Origin: Rhynochetos jubatus
Lineage: Eukaryota > Chordata > Aves > Eurypygiformes > Rhynochetidae
NCBI GenBank assembly: GCA_027574665.1
Contig: CM050664.1
Coordinates: 18,006,774 to 18,070,773 of the forward strand
Length of the DNA stretch: 64,000 bases
Reading direction: 5' to 3'
Within the stretch, counting starts at the first letter, position 1, and each line of letters opens with the position of its first letter. Shown in pieces: positions 1 to 15,100 of the stretch. The notes under the pieces were generated by a model, which was not told the DNA's origin, searched no databases, and worked only from the letters and a program-made list of their open reading frames with translations. Position numbers and translations under genes: made by a program.

Positions 1-102
1 CAGAAAACAGAACCTTCTTTTTTCCTCCAGGAGAGCTTCTCTGCAGCCTTCCGCGATAAACCTCTGAATATCACTCTGGCGAGAGCTCACCGTTTCCAAA
101 TA
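1..102 (-). CDS. BAIAP2L1: BAIAP2L1 coding exon 7, partial (residues 163-196)
   Basis: This exon is too short to appear as a stand-alone frame but is clear by translation. After an ACCCAG acceptor at 103-108 it encodes [20 protein letters not shown] followed by [14 protein letters not shown]. The recalled human segment is [20 protein letters not shown] then [14 protein letters not shown]. The reading frame is open at the window edge, so the exon and the rest of the gene continue to the left. It forms part of the last long IMD helix. Confidence 0.95.
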
Positions 103-3100
103 CTGGGTGGGGGGAGAGAAAAAAATTACGTGCAGTCTCTAGGTTTGTTTGATGCTGTGTCCAACCCCTGAAGCCAACTCCAGAAGCCTTTGAGAAGGCT
201 CCAGGAAAGGTGGGGTGGGGTGGCTTTACACCCAAGTCCTTCTCTTCTCCTGCACACCCCACTGCCCTACTCTCAATCGGGTCAAGGTGTACTCTCCGTA
301 CAGGCAACCAACCACCCGCGTAGGGCCGGGGGAAGCGAAGCGCAACGAGGAACAGACTTCGGGCCTCCACACACAACGCTGCAGTAAGAACAGGCCGTGG
401 AAGCAGCGAGGGTGCCGAGCCGTTTGAAGGCCACACGTGCTCTCCTCGGACCCTTTCATCTGCTCCACAGCAGTTACGCTGGCTCTCACAAGCTACGATG
501 AAGCGCAGCTTCATTTGAGAGAGGGAAAAACGAGTTACTGAAAAAACTGTACTGTACGTGTCTGGGGTTATGAGAATTCATGGCTAAACTGGGACTAAAT
601 GCTAATCCTTGACTTGTCAGGCCAGCACCTTCACAAAAACCAAACCCCACAACCCTGTTCGGAAGAGATGGGTAGTTACAAACAGGCGGCAGTACTCTTT
701 GTGCTCACTGCTCCCTGTCACAAACAAAGCGTTCTTTGGAAGGAAAATTCAATTAGAAAAATACAGGGGAAAAATCTAAGCTCCCACGAAGTAACAATAT
801 CAAGGACAAGTATTTTGAGAGACACTCGACAGCCACAACATGCCGAGCTGCTTGTCTTCGTGGCCTTGCCCTTTCCCATTGCGCCTGAAGATGGCGATGC
901 TGTTGTAGGAGCAGCAAACGGCACTGGCAGGCGGTGCCGTTGGCCTGCTTTGGGAAATGAATTCACAGCAAGCTACCGCGGAACCTGCCCAGCACAGCCG
1001 GCTGCCCGCGTAAACCTCCGCCTGAAGGTGCCGTCAGAGGGGCTGTAAAGGGAAGCCAAGCAGCAGTCGGGGTGGGACCTAGACAGGGACGGAGTGTCTG
1101 TGCAGCCGAGAGCTTCATTTCAGCTGCAATACACTCTCCAGGGCGGCCTTCAATACAAGCCAACCAAAACCACGTGTCCTCTCAAACGGTAGAGTTACCT
1201 GTCGCCAAACAACCTGCAGAGGAGTTACGCGTAGTAACCAGTGAGATCGCAGGTACAAAAACTGTGGTGAGCTTCGGGAGTGAAGTTTTAAACAGTCGCC
1301 TGACCTGCAATAGCGTAGCGTTCTCTTCTGAGCAGTCCGCATACAGAGACAGGCACAGATAACCCGAGACAATACACTGACCTCCATTTCCTTGTGCTCG
1401 TATTTCGTGACATTCCGTGCTCCTTGGCTTTTCCTTCTGATCTTTTTCAGCTCAGCCTGAGACTTCTCTAAAGAATCTAACTTGCTTCTGTGCTCAGTTT
1501 GGTACCTCTTCAAAGTCGCCTGCAAGCAAAGCGTTCAAAACCTCTCGTGATGCACTCGGCCGCGGGACTGGTAAGTGGCTGCAAAGCAGTAGGGGTCGGA
1601 GATACTGTAACACAGCAGATGAGGTGGGGACGCCTCTCGCAGCTTCAGGTTAAAAATGCTATGAAGTCATGCACTGGATCCCTTTGTAACTCAGCGTAAG
1701 CAGGATTTGTTTTGCTATGTTTATGTATCCAAAGCTCAGTTCTAACATGATTAATTAACTGTTAGGGAACAATTTCTGAAAAATCCTTGGGCTAGGAGTA
1801 GGTAAGACGTCAGAACGGACGGTACTTACATTCATGTATTTTACATCCAGGTCTGTTTTCTTCTCCAGTTCAGATATAATTTCTTTATGAAATTTTTTGA
1901 ACTTTAAAAGCAAATGAATAAAGGGTTATTAAAAGTTGGCAAAAGTAATGTACAATTTTAAAAGGAAGATAAATTTAAAAAGAAATTGTTGAACTTACAC
2001 TCTCCTCTAGACTGTCATTCAGTTTCTTGTGTGTTCTTGAAATTTCTATGAGAACTTGGCCTGTTGATAAACATACAGCTGCGTTTGTTTCTTTCACAGA
2101 GTTCTGAAGTTACTTGACAAAGGGCAGTAATAACACACATTCAACTGATGCATTCATCAACTAGAGTATATTAGAGAGGGATAGGAAATTTCTTGCTACT
2201 GTTCATCACAGCAGTTTAAATAAGTAACTAGCTAGAACTGGCCACAGACACACCAAGCAGCTCAGAAGTGATAGAAGAATAATTAATCACATATTATTAT
2301 GCAAAAGGGACACGGAATGCCAGACAAAATAAATACTTCCTTCTCTCCAGAGTAGCTCATATTGATTTAGTAACAGCCTCTCTTCTTGCCAAGTCAGACA
2401 ACAGCACACAAGGCTAGAGATAGGCGTTACTATCCAAATAGCTGCTATCCATTTTGCAGTCTGCAAGTTAAACTTCAGTGTTCATTAACTAACCGCACCT
2501 TCCGCGTTACCCAGGTAACCTTGTGCATTCATTCACAGCACTCCTGCTAAACCAGATCTGACAGATACACTGACTAGTGCTGTTTTGTCCATGGTTACAG
2601 CCTGACTGCACAGCAGTAACCAACAGCCAAGCACAGCAGACCTCTCAGCATCCTCTCAGCAGCTCCCAGACGTGCCTGTTAGGCTCTGCTGTCCTCCAGC
2701 ACAAAGTTACACAGCTCACTTGGAGCCACCAGCAGCTGAAAGCTGCTCTGTTTCCTGTTGCTGTAGGAGGATGTAGAGGAAAAACACCTCAATCCCTTGG
2801 GTGTGGTTCTTGTGCAAACCAATGTAAACTGTGCTGCTGCGGTCCTGCCCTGTACGCAGACGGCCACATCATCTGCTCTGGGTACAGATGGCCACATCAT
2901 CCCCGCTCCCTCCCTTGCGCTGGCACTGACACACTGCGTGAGTCTTGCCTGGGAGATTGCAACATCCTGCCGAGGAGAGGAGTTAAGGAGTCCTAAGCAC
3001 CCAGTTTGACTTCACCCAAATCAGAGCTGCAGACGGCTACCAGGTCTCAACCAGGAGCCTGAACAAAGTGCTGGGTCCCATGTATCCATGGAACACTGGT

Positions 3101-6100
3101 TCACTGGCATGGCTCCTCCAGTAATCCATCTACTCCTCAGGCAACCTCGCAGCTGTCCCGCCATGAGTATGTGCCATTTGGGATTAGACCCGCAGCAGCA
3201 CTGGTGCTAAGGTACAGCCAGGCCTTGCAAGGCTGCACGCAAACCTGTAGTTCTGGTGACATGCCACTGGCAGAGTCACTGGCTGGGACTGCTCCGTGTG
3301 TCCCCTCCTCCTCTTAGTCAGCAAGGACTTTGCATCCTGTAATGCTTCAGATCCTTCAGGTGCACACAAAAGCTCCCAAAAACGCAGATAACGAGAAATT
3401 TTGGCTAAATACAATGAATGACAGAGCTTTTCATGAGATCCTTCTCATCCACTCCTTTCTCAACCTCTCCCCAGCCATCAAAACCCACCTCCCCATAGCG
3501 CATGGTAGTGATTTGGGAACCTTCCTTCCCATATAACAGACGCATTCCCACAGTGCCTGGGCATGTAAGATCACCTCTCTCCCTTCTGATCTGTCATTCT
3601 CAAGCTACAACATTCCAAAGAAACTAAAATTTTGAGGTGAGAACCGCATCTCCTGTCTTGTGAAGCAATACGTCAGCAGATCTTTAACTAAACAGAGTAA
3701 AACGTGGGTCTGCGTTATTGTTCATGGGGAAACGTCTGTCTCTCCTGACTTCTCAGGCGTCCCTCTCCAGGCCCCACCTCTCCCTCTCTCTGCACAACAG
3801 GCTACAGGAGACTTGGAAAAGGAATCGGACACAGTGAGAACTGTCAGCCCCTAATCAGCAAGCAAGAGGAGCTGGCACTCAGGAGGGTACATGGGAAGGA
3901 GAAGGGTGCTGTATTGGTTTTTTTTTTTACATACACATATAAACCCCCTCCTGAGTCCGTCCGTACAGCCTACAGAGCATTGCGCCTTTTTGTTCGTATC
4001 TGAAGCTGCTGGTGACTACAGAAATAAACACTACGAGAGGTGGAGGTGCCGTAGTAGTTAGTTGCTCACATGCAACAGGCAAGTAAATACAAGGTAGTTA
4101 CATAAGCACTTGAAGTAAGAGAGGTGAGTAAGCCACCTTGTTATTTTAAGGCTGTAGAAGTGAATGCGCTTTAGTCCACAGTGTTTGTTTCACCAAACTC
4201 AACTGATACTTTCTTAGCCTGCAAGGGGCTTTCAAACTTAGAAGAGTGTTGTAAACACTTACCTGCAACTTAGAAAGGAAAAAATAATCAAGAAACAAAA
4301 TCACAAGGTTTGTTTGGTTTTAAACACGTGACTAGAAAGCTGTTTGGGAAGTTACAGAAATTGAGGGTGAATGTTGAAATGGCCCTCAAAATAACTGCCC
4401 TTATAGATTTTTGCTCTTTTTAAAATGAACTTATTCTCCCTCTCTGTAAAAAGGACGTTCCGAGAACCTGCTGCCAAGGCAGCACACTTAGCTAATACTT
4501 GGCAACGCTAACGCGGCCAACCCTCGCCTTCCAGGCACTGACAGACATCCAACAACGTCGGGTATTGACTCGGCTCTCGCGTCGCTCTTTCACACTCCCT
4601 TCCTCTGGCCTGCCCTGCCACCACAGTGTAAACGCTCAATAAAACCACCCATTCACCTGGTGCGTCAAGGATGGAAAACCTGACGCTCGGAGGTTGTTAT
4701 TTTTGTCTCACACAGCACTTGAACTGACTGCAGCCTTCAAGTCTTCGGGCTCCACATGCTTCGTTAAAAACTGGGGTTTCATCTTTGTAGCAAAGAACGC
4801 TGCCACAACAGGTCCTGAAGTGAGGAGAACTTTAGAACTACACTTCCTTCTGAATGGTTTGTGCTGGATTATCTTACAAGTTTATTTCAGAGTGTTCTAG
4901 AGCCTTTTTAAATAGTATTGTTGGGTATCAGTGCCTGTATCTCTAATTGCCTCTTCTTTTTCTCTCAACCAAAGGCTCCCTGCATCCCGTGCATCAGGCA
5001 AAAGCCACTGTACGCTGGCATCTCCTTACTGCCACGGTCGTCACAGGCACTGTACGCACGGGCTCACCCATTTAATTTCCCCTTTCATGTTTTGAATCAA
5101 CGTTTTGAAAAGAAACCATGGTAAGCACACCCTGACCTCTTAAGATTTAAATTCTAGTTTAAATTTAGATCAGATTCTGCACTTTGACGAAACAGAGAAC
5201 ATTTTTAAAGGGAACATACACCATGGCCTTGCACAGCCAGTTTAAGATAATGGGTTAGCCACATTCTGATGTCCCTCTCGAGTAAGATTTACACAAGGAG
5301 CTAAGTTTTTGTAGAAGACTAATTCAGGGAAGGCAGAACAACTTCTAGCCTACATGCAACAGTGCCCATGTGGAATGGAAACTGAGCACCTTCAACACAG
5401 TATTTTAGTTACAATGGTGACTTACAGAATAGCTCTGATAAAGACACTGGGTGATGCTGGATCAGGAACAGCATAAGCTAAGGCCAGGCTCCAGCGTTCT
5501 CTAACTCTTAACCTTGTAAGAAGGTACAAAAAGCTGCTGAAGGTGAAGACAAACACGTGTTTTTCACATCAACTAAAAATATTTTGCTGCGTATTAAAGC
5601 TGCTCATGATCAGGTTTGATATACGAGAGCTCATAATACACAATGACCAAATATTAGCCTTGTCGTAATTTACTGGCAAACCTCAAACCTACCGAACGCA
5701 ACGACACTACGAGAGCGCGTGGCAACAGACCTCGTACGTCCAACGGGTGGCAGGCATGCCGTAAACTTCAACCAGTTTTAGGCATCTAATCGTGCATGAA
5801 TCAATAAACCAAAGCCACCAGTCCTGATAAATTTTGCCATTAAATAAATAGTGGCCTTTCAAAAGATTTTTTTTCCTGCTTTCCTTCCCCCCACACCCTG
5901 AACATGAAATCTTTGTGACTCAAAGTAGAGGTACATTCGCTATTCCCACTTTTGTTTTAGAAAACGAAACCGTAATTGTGTTTATACATACTCGTTCTGT
6001 TATTTTGCTGCTGCCTTCGAAGTGCACTACAGGGAAGAGAAGGAAATCCCTTTCACACAGGGATTCCGGGGCACCATCTCGAATACCCTAAATAACTGAA

Positions 6101-9100
6101 AGATCAAGCATTTCTCATGGTTGGTTCTGGAAAGCATGCTGCACAGTGCTGCTGTGATCTGAAACCCGGCCATCAGGAGTTCCATGGCACGCTGATTTCA
6201 GTTCCCAACAGGTTCAGTGCGCGGGTAGGAAGATCTTTTAAGCTGAAACTTCAGGATTTTGTGGAGTATTTTTAGGCTTGGCCAAGGCTGTTAGTTGTAT
6301 TTATATTTCTACTGAGAAATTAGACAAACTAGCATTCCATGAATGCTGTTGGGTTTGTTACCTAACAATAAGAAGAAACACCCCCAAATCACTAAGCCAC
6401 AACGTCTAACAGTCCTTTCCCCATGCACAGCATCCCATGAGCAGGACGGCATCCTCAGAAGGCTGTCTGCAGAGTCACTGAAGACCAAGGAACGCAGTTC
6501 TAAGAGAAACACATCGCGAGGCCGGAACACCCGCCGCAGTTACACCTCAGCCCCGCTGAGCGCACGGCGTCACTGCGCTGGTTAGTTACCTTTATAGCTT
6601 ATGTTGACGGTTCTCACCAATAGACAGCTGAAGAATTACAGTTAGACAAAACAGAACCCCATCAGTAGAGTTCTGCCTTAGAAAATATTAACAGCTACCC
6701 ACAAAATCACTTAAACTTTAAAAATATTACATAGCTATATTAGAATCAGTAAAAGTATTAATTGCTTCACTTAAGTATAGTTCAATTTTGTTTTGAGATT
6801 GTTCTTGAAAAAATTTCCAATCTCTTAATAGAGGGACTTTCTCAGATATCTGGGAATAGACAAAGTGCTTAATTATATCGCTCGTTTATCTCCTGTTGTG
6901 CATTCAGGGCAGTCTAGTAGCCTGATATCTGAGAGAAGAAACCACGTACTTATGTGCATTAAACGAGAGCGCGAAAGGCTGAGCCAGAGCTACACCTGCA
7001 GACAACACAGTTGAGGTGTATTACTGGATGCCATTGCTGTCAAGATGCTCTTTTATGCAGTTACCCTTTGCCCAGAATAAGGGTGTACTGACAAGGGAAA
7101 GTTCGAAACCAAGTCCTGTGAAGGCAGTAGCCCCTGCAAGGTAGCGACACAAAGTTTCACAGGAACATAGTGTAACAAGGAGGTAGGACTGAACAAAACA
7201 TCCGTTACGCCTCAAACGTGTAAATTTATCATTCTTTCGTAGGAAGGATTTAGTGCAGAAGGGTTTAGTTGTGCGACAGATGCTTTCTAGGAGGCAAAAA
7301 GCCTTAGTGGAATTTAATGTGAAAGAATGAAAATCATAAAGCAGGACAAAGTTAATGTAAAACTTCCCAAGCTCGAACCGTGCTTTGCTGCTAATGCAGT
7401 TTGTCCAGAACACTGAAAAGCACCCCACAGCCTGCAGAATTAATACCGAAATGTACATAAATCAGTAGGTCTAGGCCAAGTCTGCCTTTCCTTACTGCAT
7501 GAGCGAACATGAGGTAGGAAGCAAGGAGTAAATCTCTGCAGTTCATTTCATAAAATGGCATTGACACACGGCCACTCCACGCCCTTTCATGAAGGTGACT
7601 GCAGGAGGTGAAGGGGAAGAATGAAAAGATTAGAACCTACAAGAAAGAAAAGGAGAAGATATTTCCAGAACATAATCAAGTATCTTAAGTCCACTGTGCA
7701 TGCCAGACGTAGTGCCCTGAAGCAGCACCTCTGAGTAAGTTACATTTTGCTAGAAAACAGGAGCAAAGAGAACTTAACATGCTCAGTGGTATTCTCAGAT
7801 CAATTTTTATGTTGAAATACGCCGCGTTCTCACTAAGGCTGTGGACAACAGCTATGTTTGTGATAGAACAAGCCAATGAATTCATTCAGAACAGATCAAA
7901 CACAGGTTAAAGGAAATGAGAAAACCTCTACGGGACAATGGCTGAAGTCTGTGTGTTCATGTACTCATCTCCTCCTCACAGGGCTTCGCTGCCCGTGTTC
8001 CTCACACGGCTTCCTGGTGAAAAACCAAGTTCTAGCCCATGTGCGAGTTCCTGTGAATGTTTGGCCAAAGTCAAAACTTCACCTGCCTGAAGTTAAAAGT
8101 AAAAGAAAAGGTAAAAAAGTACTGTAGCCTCCATTTTTATCCAGTCAAATGATTTCTTCCTAGCCACACCATAGCCTTAGCATACTTTAGCAGGAGTCCA
8201 CAGCTGTTTTAATAAGCAGAGGCTACTTTCTAGGTACAACACTTTCTTCTCTTGGGAAAAAAAGGACCTTTTACCATTTTACCGTCACAACAAATGCTGT
8301 GTACACCAAGTTCTGTGTTTCCCAAAATATTTGCTTTATTGTGACATGTACATATTTGTATGTACATACAAGTATCTCACTGACAGCCTGCTCCCCCTGC
8401 ACCAGGGCCAAACAGCATCAGGGGAAAAACCAGTAAACAAAGGTGGCCAGGAGCAGGCTGCCACTGCTGTTTTCTCTCGGTCACTCTCTCCTAGCAAGCG
8501 GCTCGCACGCAGCACGCAGCTGACTGGATAAACTGCACCGGTGGTGACAGCCCAACCATGGCTACCACCCCCTCAGGGACCTCAGTCTTCCAGTCACACA
8601 CTTACAAGATGATGGCTGGGATTTTACCGCAAACGAATTTATCTCTAAAGGGAAAACCAGAAAGCCTAACCACCAATTCTCAGCAGCTCAGCCAGACGCA
8701 CGTACTCGGCAATACTCCCTAACACTTCCCCTCTGTAGATTACGCGCTGCTCTCAGCGTGAGGAACATAAGCAAAGCCGCCTGCTATTAAAAATCCTTTT
8801 CCCATTTCATAATCAGACAACCAGTGAAGGCTCAGAGCACTGCTCACTCCTGCTGCAGTAGCCCAGCATCGCTTATTTACAGCAGCATTTTCTTCTGTAG
8901 TTCAGGACCAAAGTTGTGTAGTTTTCCTTAAAAATTTGTTGATGATCACGTGAAAGAAAACAGTGTAAGACTGCAGAATGCAGTACTTCCCCCAGTATAT
9001 AACACAGAATTAAAATTACGATTTTTCTTTGAGTCTTTGGAATATCTAAGTATTAAAAGATACAAGAAATTCCTCTGCTCTTTATACCTCAAAAAGTCGA

Positions 9101-12100
9101 TGACTTTTTATAAAAAAGCCATTTTTGGTTAAACCCAAGGATCAACTTGCTTTTAAGATGTAGTTTACTTAAACTAAAATTAATGCCAAATTCTTTCAGC
9201 TTGACACAAGTGATTTTAGGAGTCCTACAACATCCATACCAGGCACTGCATGCTACACAGTGGGCAGGGCACTGTTCCCAGGTGAGGTGTTCCCACATAA
9301 CACCTCACAAAAGGGAATACTGTGGCGATGATCAAGACCATTGCAATTTCCAGTGACTCCGAGTTTGTTCTTGGTGTGATGCTCCAATTTTACAGTTTTA
9401 AACAGAACAAAAATATTAGCTTACGTTACATTTTGAAGAGGAATGTGACTTTATTATAGATTTAGCAAAGTTCAGTCTGCCAGTCTGATTCCTGTCTCTC
9501 CCCTAAGTGGTTCTGATCTGATCTCTTAGTCAAAAAAAAATTCAGATTAGAATTTTCTAAACCTAGTATATCATTGAAAGATGTTAATTAGCATGAAATA
9601 TTCATCTGGTTTCAGATGATTGGTAAGCATAATGACTACATTTTAATGTTAAAAAAAGGGAAGGAAAAGCATATGCTACATAAATAATGCATGAACAATG
9701 GCAAACTTGTTTTTCCACCTGTTCCTCCACTACGAATACACAGGAAGACTGCTGCAGGCAGTTTTTTAACCCAAACATATAAACCCACAACATATTAGGG
9801 TATATATGTCAGAGGGATCTTTCATAGAGCCCTGAAAGCCTTACATACAATAGCTTCTCATACTTGAGCTGCTGTGGCGTTAAACAAGTGACTGTAATCC
9901 CTACAGAAGTCAGGTGCTAAGGAAGTAAGTTACAATACAAGCACAAGCCTGAACTTGCCTGTAGGAAGCCCTGCTGGTTTTCAGCAGGTTATTTAGGGAA
10001 GATCATACAACAGAGCTAATCTCTAGGTTTCGGCAGGACTGGACAAACAGATCATGCTGAACAGGAAAACCAGAAGTTCTTTACAGGTTTCTAGTACTAG
10101 AGAGGATAAATATTTAGGTTATTATTATAAATGTTATGTGAAATTCAGTAAAATGCAAGGAAGCACTGTGATTTCTATTCATTATTTACAGCTGCCATCA
10201 AGTTGCCCAGTCTTAGCAGTGTCCAAAAAAATTCACACCCAATTGAACCAAAAGATTTGATAAAAGTCTTTCTCAGAAGTCCAAGACAACTGTTTTTTGG
10301 TTGTTCCCCTCACCAGGAACGTTAATGACATCTAAACCGATCCTGGACTTGTTTTTTTAGAAATAATTCAGCAGCAAGAGCTGACTGTACATAAAAAATA
10401 GTTAGTCCTTCTGCTAAAGGACTCCCAACCTAGTTACATATATGATGTCCTTTTCTTCACACTGTGGTCATTTACTTTCCATTTTCCATCTGTTTCTCTC
10501 ACTGAGAAGACAACCAAGTCCGTTTTCTCTACACAGGCTCTCAGGCCAATTTCTTTGCCCACAGACACACCTGGGGTGGTGGTGGAGAACCGTGATTGCT
10601 AAGCATCAGCTGAGCGCGAAAGGCCTCCTGCCTGCTGTACCAGCCCCAACACCTTCTGCTCGAACCACGTTTGGTAAGTTCAGAGTCGCCGTGCATGCGG
10701 AATGCCTGCCCTCACGCCTCCGAAGTATTCTTCCCTAGACAGACACTAGCCACAGCCTGGAAAGCATTGCACGTACACGCAGGTGAAGTTCAGGGCAACC
10801 TTTCCAGGGTTTACCACTGCAAGATGAAAGGTGTCTTCCCTGCGCATGAGACTCGTGAAATTTAACTGTCCCAATATAGTCAAAAATCTTTAAGGATGTC
10901 CTTCATGGGATTTTCTCAGGCCTTTAAGGCATAGCATGAAGATACCAATTGAGTACAGACTTACCGTAGCTTTTTTAGCATCTGATTTTTCCCTTAAGGG
11001 TGTGTGGTCACCTGTACCATTATGGATATTCCGTGCTGAACTCCAGAGTCATCGTACCCAACACACACACAGGTGCAAAGGCACACGCACTGGTGTCACG
11101 GCCGTAACGCTGCAACGACTGGAAAGATACCAGTGAAGTCCTACGAATACCCCTCTTTTCTTCCCACAGTGCTAGTATTCCACACCACCAGTGCCCTGCA
11201 ATTGTTCCCAAAGAACAAATGCTGTATTTTCATATCCTGTTCCTCACTTCAGCCACTTCCAGAACCAGAAAATGTGCACCTTGTCTGGTAGCCTTCCCAG
11301 AGTTACAACAACATACTGCGTACAGAACAAACTTTTACCGGGGGGTAATCTTGTAAGAACAAGCTGCAATATCCATCTTTAAGCATTACATCCTTTATGT
11401 TCAGTACCAAACCCACCTCTCGTTCACTCAGTTTCTTGGGAGGATCATTTCTGTTTTATATTTTAGCACGGAAAGAACAGAACTTAAAAACCACCACCAC
11501 CAAAAATCTAAGCTCATGACTGTTCAGCTTCATTGCACGAGGCCGCCTGACCACTCACTGTCCAGGACAAGTTTTGCATCAACCTACTTCACTGATTATT
11601 TATTGCTTTGTGATTTTTGTTAATAATGGCTCAGGATATCAATGTGCTAACAGGTTTCTCTTGCCCTTCTTTTTGGTTTATTAATACCACAGTGCCAAGT
11701 ATTCTCCACTGCTCACACACGCTGACTTGCAGGAGCTTGTGCCAGGCCATTGGCAGGGCACACGCTCGCGCATATCTGAGTAGGTAAACTGATTTATAAA
11801 TCAGTGAATGTATATAGCTTCGAATAGCTCTGCAATACCCAGTCAAGCTAATTATTAGATGTGGAGTTAAGTTGGTTCATACTTAAGCATCTGAGACTGA
11901 GATTTTTCTTTCTTCCAGCAGACTAATCAAGAGTTTGCATGCAGAATATTGCACATCAGAAGCTACAGTAGGGATTCTAGAGAGAGAAGTTTGTCAGTAT
12001 GATTGTCTGGCTCACGTTAAACTTATAAATGACCTTGGAAAGCAGAACTATGAGTAGCAGGAAGTTTCCACTAATGCAGTTACTGTTTTCATCAGTAGAG

Positions 12101-15100
12101 AAGTATCAAGAAAGGCTGGCTCATCTCCTTCTGGCTTTCTTACAGCAGATGGAGGTTTATACAGCACAAACCCAAAGTGTTATTATAAAATCAGAAGGTA
12201 CGAAACCTCACTCCTAATGAAAAACCCCACACAGCTACTCGTACTTCCTTTTCAAGATAGCTCTCTGATTACCTTCCTTTTAGAAGAAAAGAAAGGAGGG
12301 GCTGCTTCCAACGCAATTTCATTATCCATGTAGTGGAGGAGTGTTTTATGACTGCTCCGTAGAAGCAGCTGGCCTGACACACTACCTACTTAAACTGCAG
12401 CCTCGAAGCTCATTTCCCAGAAGTTTCCAGCAGCTGAGGTGCTGAAGGGGTTCTGTAGTTGCTGGCACGCTTCACCTGCCTCGCTCTCCAACACAGCCTA
12501 CTCCAAAGCAGAACGTTTCTGCTATAGAAGAGCCGACACTGCTGCGGTGAGGTGGGACAAGGTGACAGATCTCTAGTTAAATGAGCTGGGGCAGGGAAAG
12601 GTGCTAGGTGTTGTCTTTCTAAGACAAGTGAAATAGGATCCTAGCTGAAAGGGTCAGTCTGTATGCCTAAGTAAGCCGGCAACTCTGTCCTCCCTTTTTA
12701 ATTGAAGTGCAACAAGCTACATTCATCCTAAATGCTGGAGTTTGCCCTTTTTCTGCTTGGCTTTCTTACCAGTGAAGCGGCAAGAGAGCTGTAGCTTTGA
12801 GAAGTACCCGTTCATGGGGCAATTTTGCTTATTAATCAGGAAGAAAACAGACCTTGTTTTGAATGACAAATACTTGCAAGGCAAGTGTTTTAAAAAGGTA
12901 TTATTGCCTTACATTACAGTCTGATTAGAAGTTTTTCAGCAAGGAGATATGTTTTTAGCAAAGTAAGAATCTTCTGATGCAGTTCCAACGATTTTTCTAT
13001 AGGAGTTGCTCTCAGTTTCTGATATAGAAAAACCTCATTTCAGCACATCGGAATGAGGGGAAAGAGAAAACTCCACAGGGTTTCTCTTAGTTGCAAATGT
13101 AAAATGAAGTGGTTATCCCTGGGGAAAAAATCAGATAGGGCTCTCTATAGATTGAATTTCACACTATTAATTACATTCATATTAATTTTTAATTTTAATG
13201 AGATTATTAGTTTGCTTTAAAAACACCTAGAAAACAGTTACCAAAGGACCTCTGTGATCCGTGAGATGTTACTCAAGAGCTCTAACTTACTAGCTTATAC
13301 AAACAGGTTTGTAAGAAATGCCAACTACTGGATAAATGGCAGGCCCATGCAGGAATCATTAGCTTACTCTCTTAACTGACCAAGAGATTTTGTCTCCCCC
13401 AATTTTCCTTTTATCATGCTGAACTTTGACATTACAGTTCCATTGGTCAAGACCATGCAATGTAGTATTTCTCTTACAATTTGGCTTTTTCTAGTTTGAC
13501 AAGCAAGGAAGAGTTTACAGTTAGTTCTTGAGCAATAAGTTCCAGGTACGGATCCACAGCGTAACTGTGGGTGACTGCTATAAATACCGTTGCCATCCAT
13601 ACAAACAAACTGGGACTTTAAACCCCAGGATAATAAATGAGTTGAAGTTTCAGTAACTGGCAGGTGCTAAAGAGGATAGCTGGGAAGATACGATAAGTAG
13701 TATTAAATGAACAGGAAATAACTTCCCGATTCTTTGGGCAGGTGAAGGCTACAAAGGCAGCCTATGTTACCAGAAGAGAGAGTTTATTAAAATTATAAAC
13801 ACTGAAAGTCAGTAAGACAAACCCGGATTTTGGGCAAGACAAGGAAAGATTAGCAACACATCATGGAAGTTCTTATTTTAAGACTATCAGTGGTATAGTG
13901 TCCACATCGACCTAAATCAACTTTGGATTGCGTTACGAATGCGGCATGTTCTTCTACTTCAACTTACTCATATTAAGTTATTCTGTATTAAAATAATTCA
14001 GACAGCCTCAACTGGCCTTGAAAGATACAGATACTTAGTACAAAAGCTCTGAATCAGCTGGAACATCCCAATTTCATTCTCATTTCCCTCTTCTGCTCCC
14101 ATCTCATTTGACAGAAGAATGCACTTCCTGGCATTTTTACTGGAGTTTTTTGCCTTCTATGCATTTTACCCTCTACTTCAAAAAACTTTCTTTCCTATTT
14201 CTTTTCCATTTTGGTTTTTACCCTGCCATGGGATTGGTATCCATTTTACTTTCTCATTACAGGAAGACCATGCTCTGTGTTTCCTTAGAAGGAAAGACTG
14301 ACTGTGGTTTGATACAAATCTTTACCTCACACTTGGCAGTAAATATACTCTAGGTCACCCAGCAGGTTTGGGTTTGAACTGTAGAATGACTCAGTGCAAT
14401 GTTCCAGTAAAGATTCTTCATACATTCTGTTATGTTTTACCCTTGCAGCCCTTCCGTAATTAAGCGTAAGAAGTTTATGCAACATGACTGAATTCAGAGC
14501 AATACATGACTTTCCATCTGCCACCACTGAAGGTGCAGTTGCTACAAGAGAGACCTGAAGCCTTGGTTCCTGCCTTAGTCCCTGTCCGTTATTCAGAAAT
14601 TTGATTTCAGTATGAACTGTATCTGCGGAAGTTACACCTTGATACACTACTGCCGAAATGGGGGGGCAGGGGGCAGTCCTGTTCAACACCTTTACAGCCA
14701 AGAAGCACCTGGTGGCTGATGGGTGAAGCACAAAGCTAATGGAGGAGGCACGTACATTCAGGATGAGTCAAAGATAATTAACTGGCAGATAGGCTTTCCC
14801 TTCATTTCTGCTGCGGGTGACACAATGAGGGAAGACACACAGCAGGATTCCTGGCTACTACGAAGCTCTGCCATCCGTAAGCCAACTGTCCCGACCGTGG
14901 TTAAACTGGTAAGCCATGGAGGGGGGAGGGGACCTTGCTTGGTGTTAAACAGATTCGCTTCAAGCATTAAATACTGACTTTGGATGTTTCAATTTTTTTG
15001 TTACTCAGATGAAAACATTTACATTTTCTGGTTGCCCAGAGACCTAAACACTGGACATCCGGACCACAGGACCTCCGTTTGTGCCCCAGTACTGAAGCAT

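Noticed and set aside
599-1048. A 149-codon plus-strand frame in intron 6
   Set aside because: Antisense to the gene, no recognisable domain, overlapped by similar frames on the other strand.
5740-5753. CTCF-like motif CCAACGGGTGGCAG
   Set aside because: It matches 12 of 14 positions but lacks the central A of the AG core, so it is weaker than the two sites reported.
7021-7458. A 145-codon minus-strand frame inside intron 3
   Set aside because: It is in the gene's orientation, but no protein resemblance was recognised and exons 3 and 4 join perfectly in phase without it.
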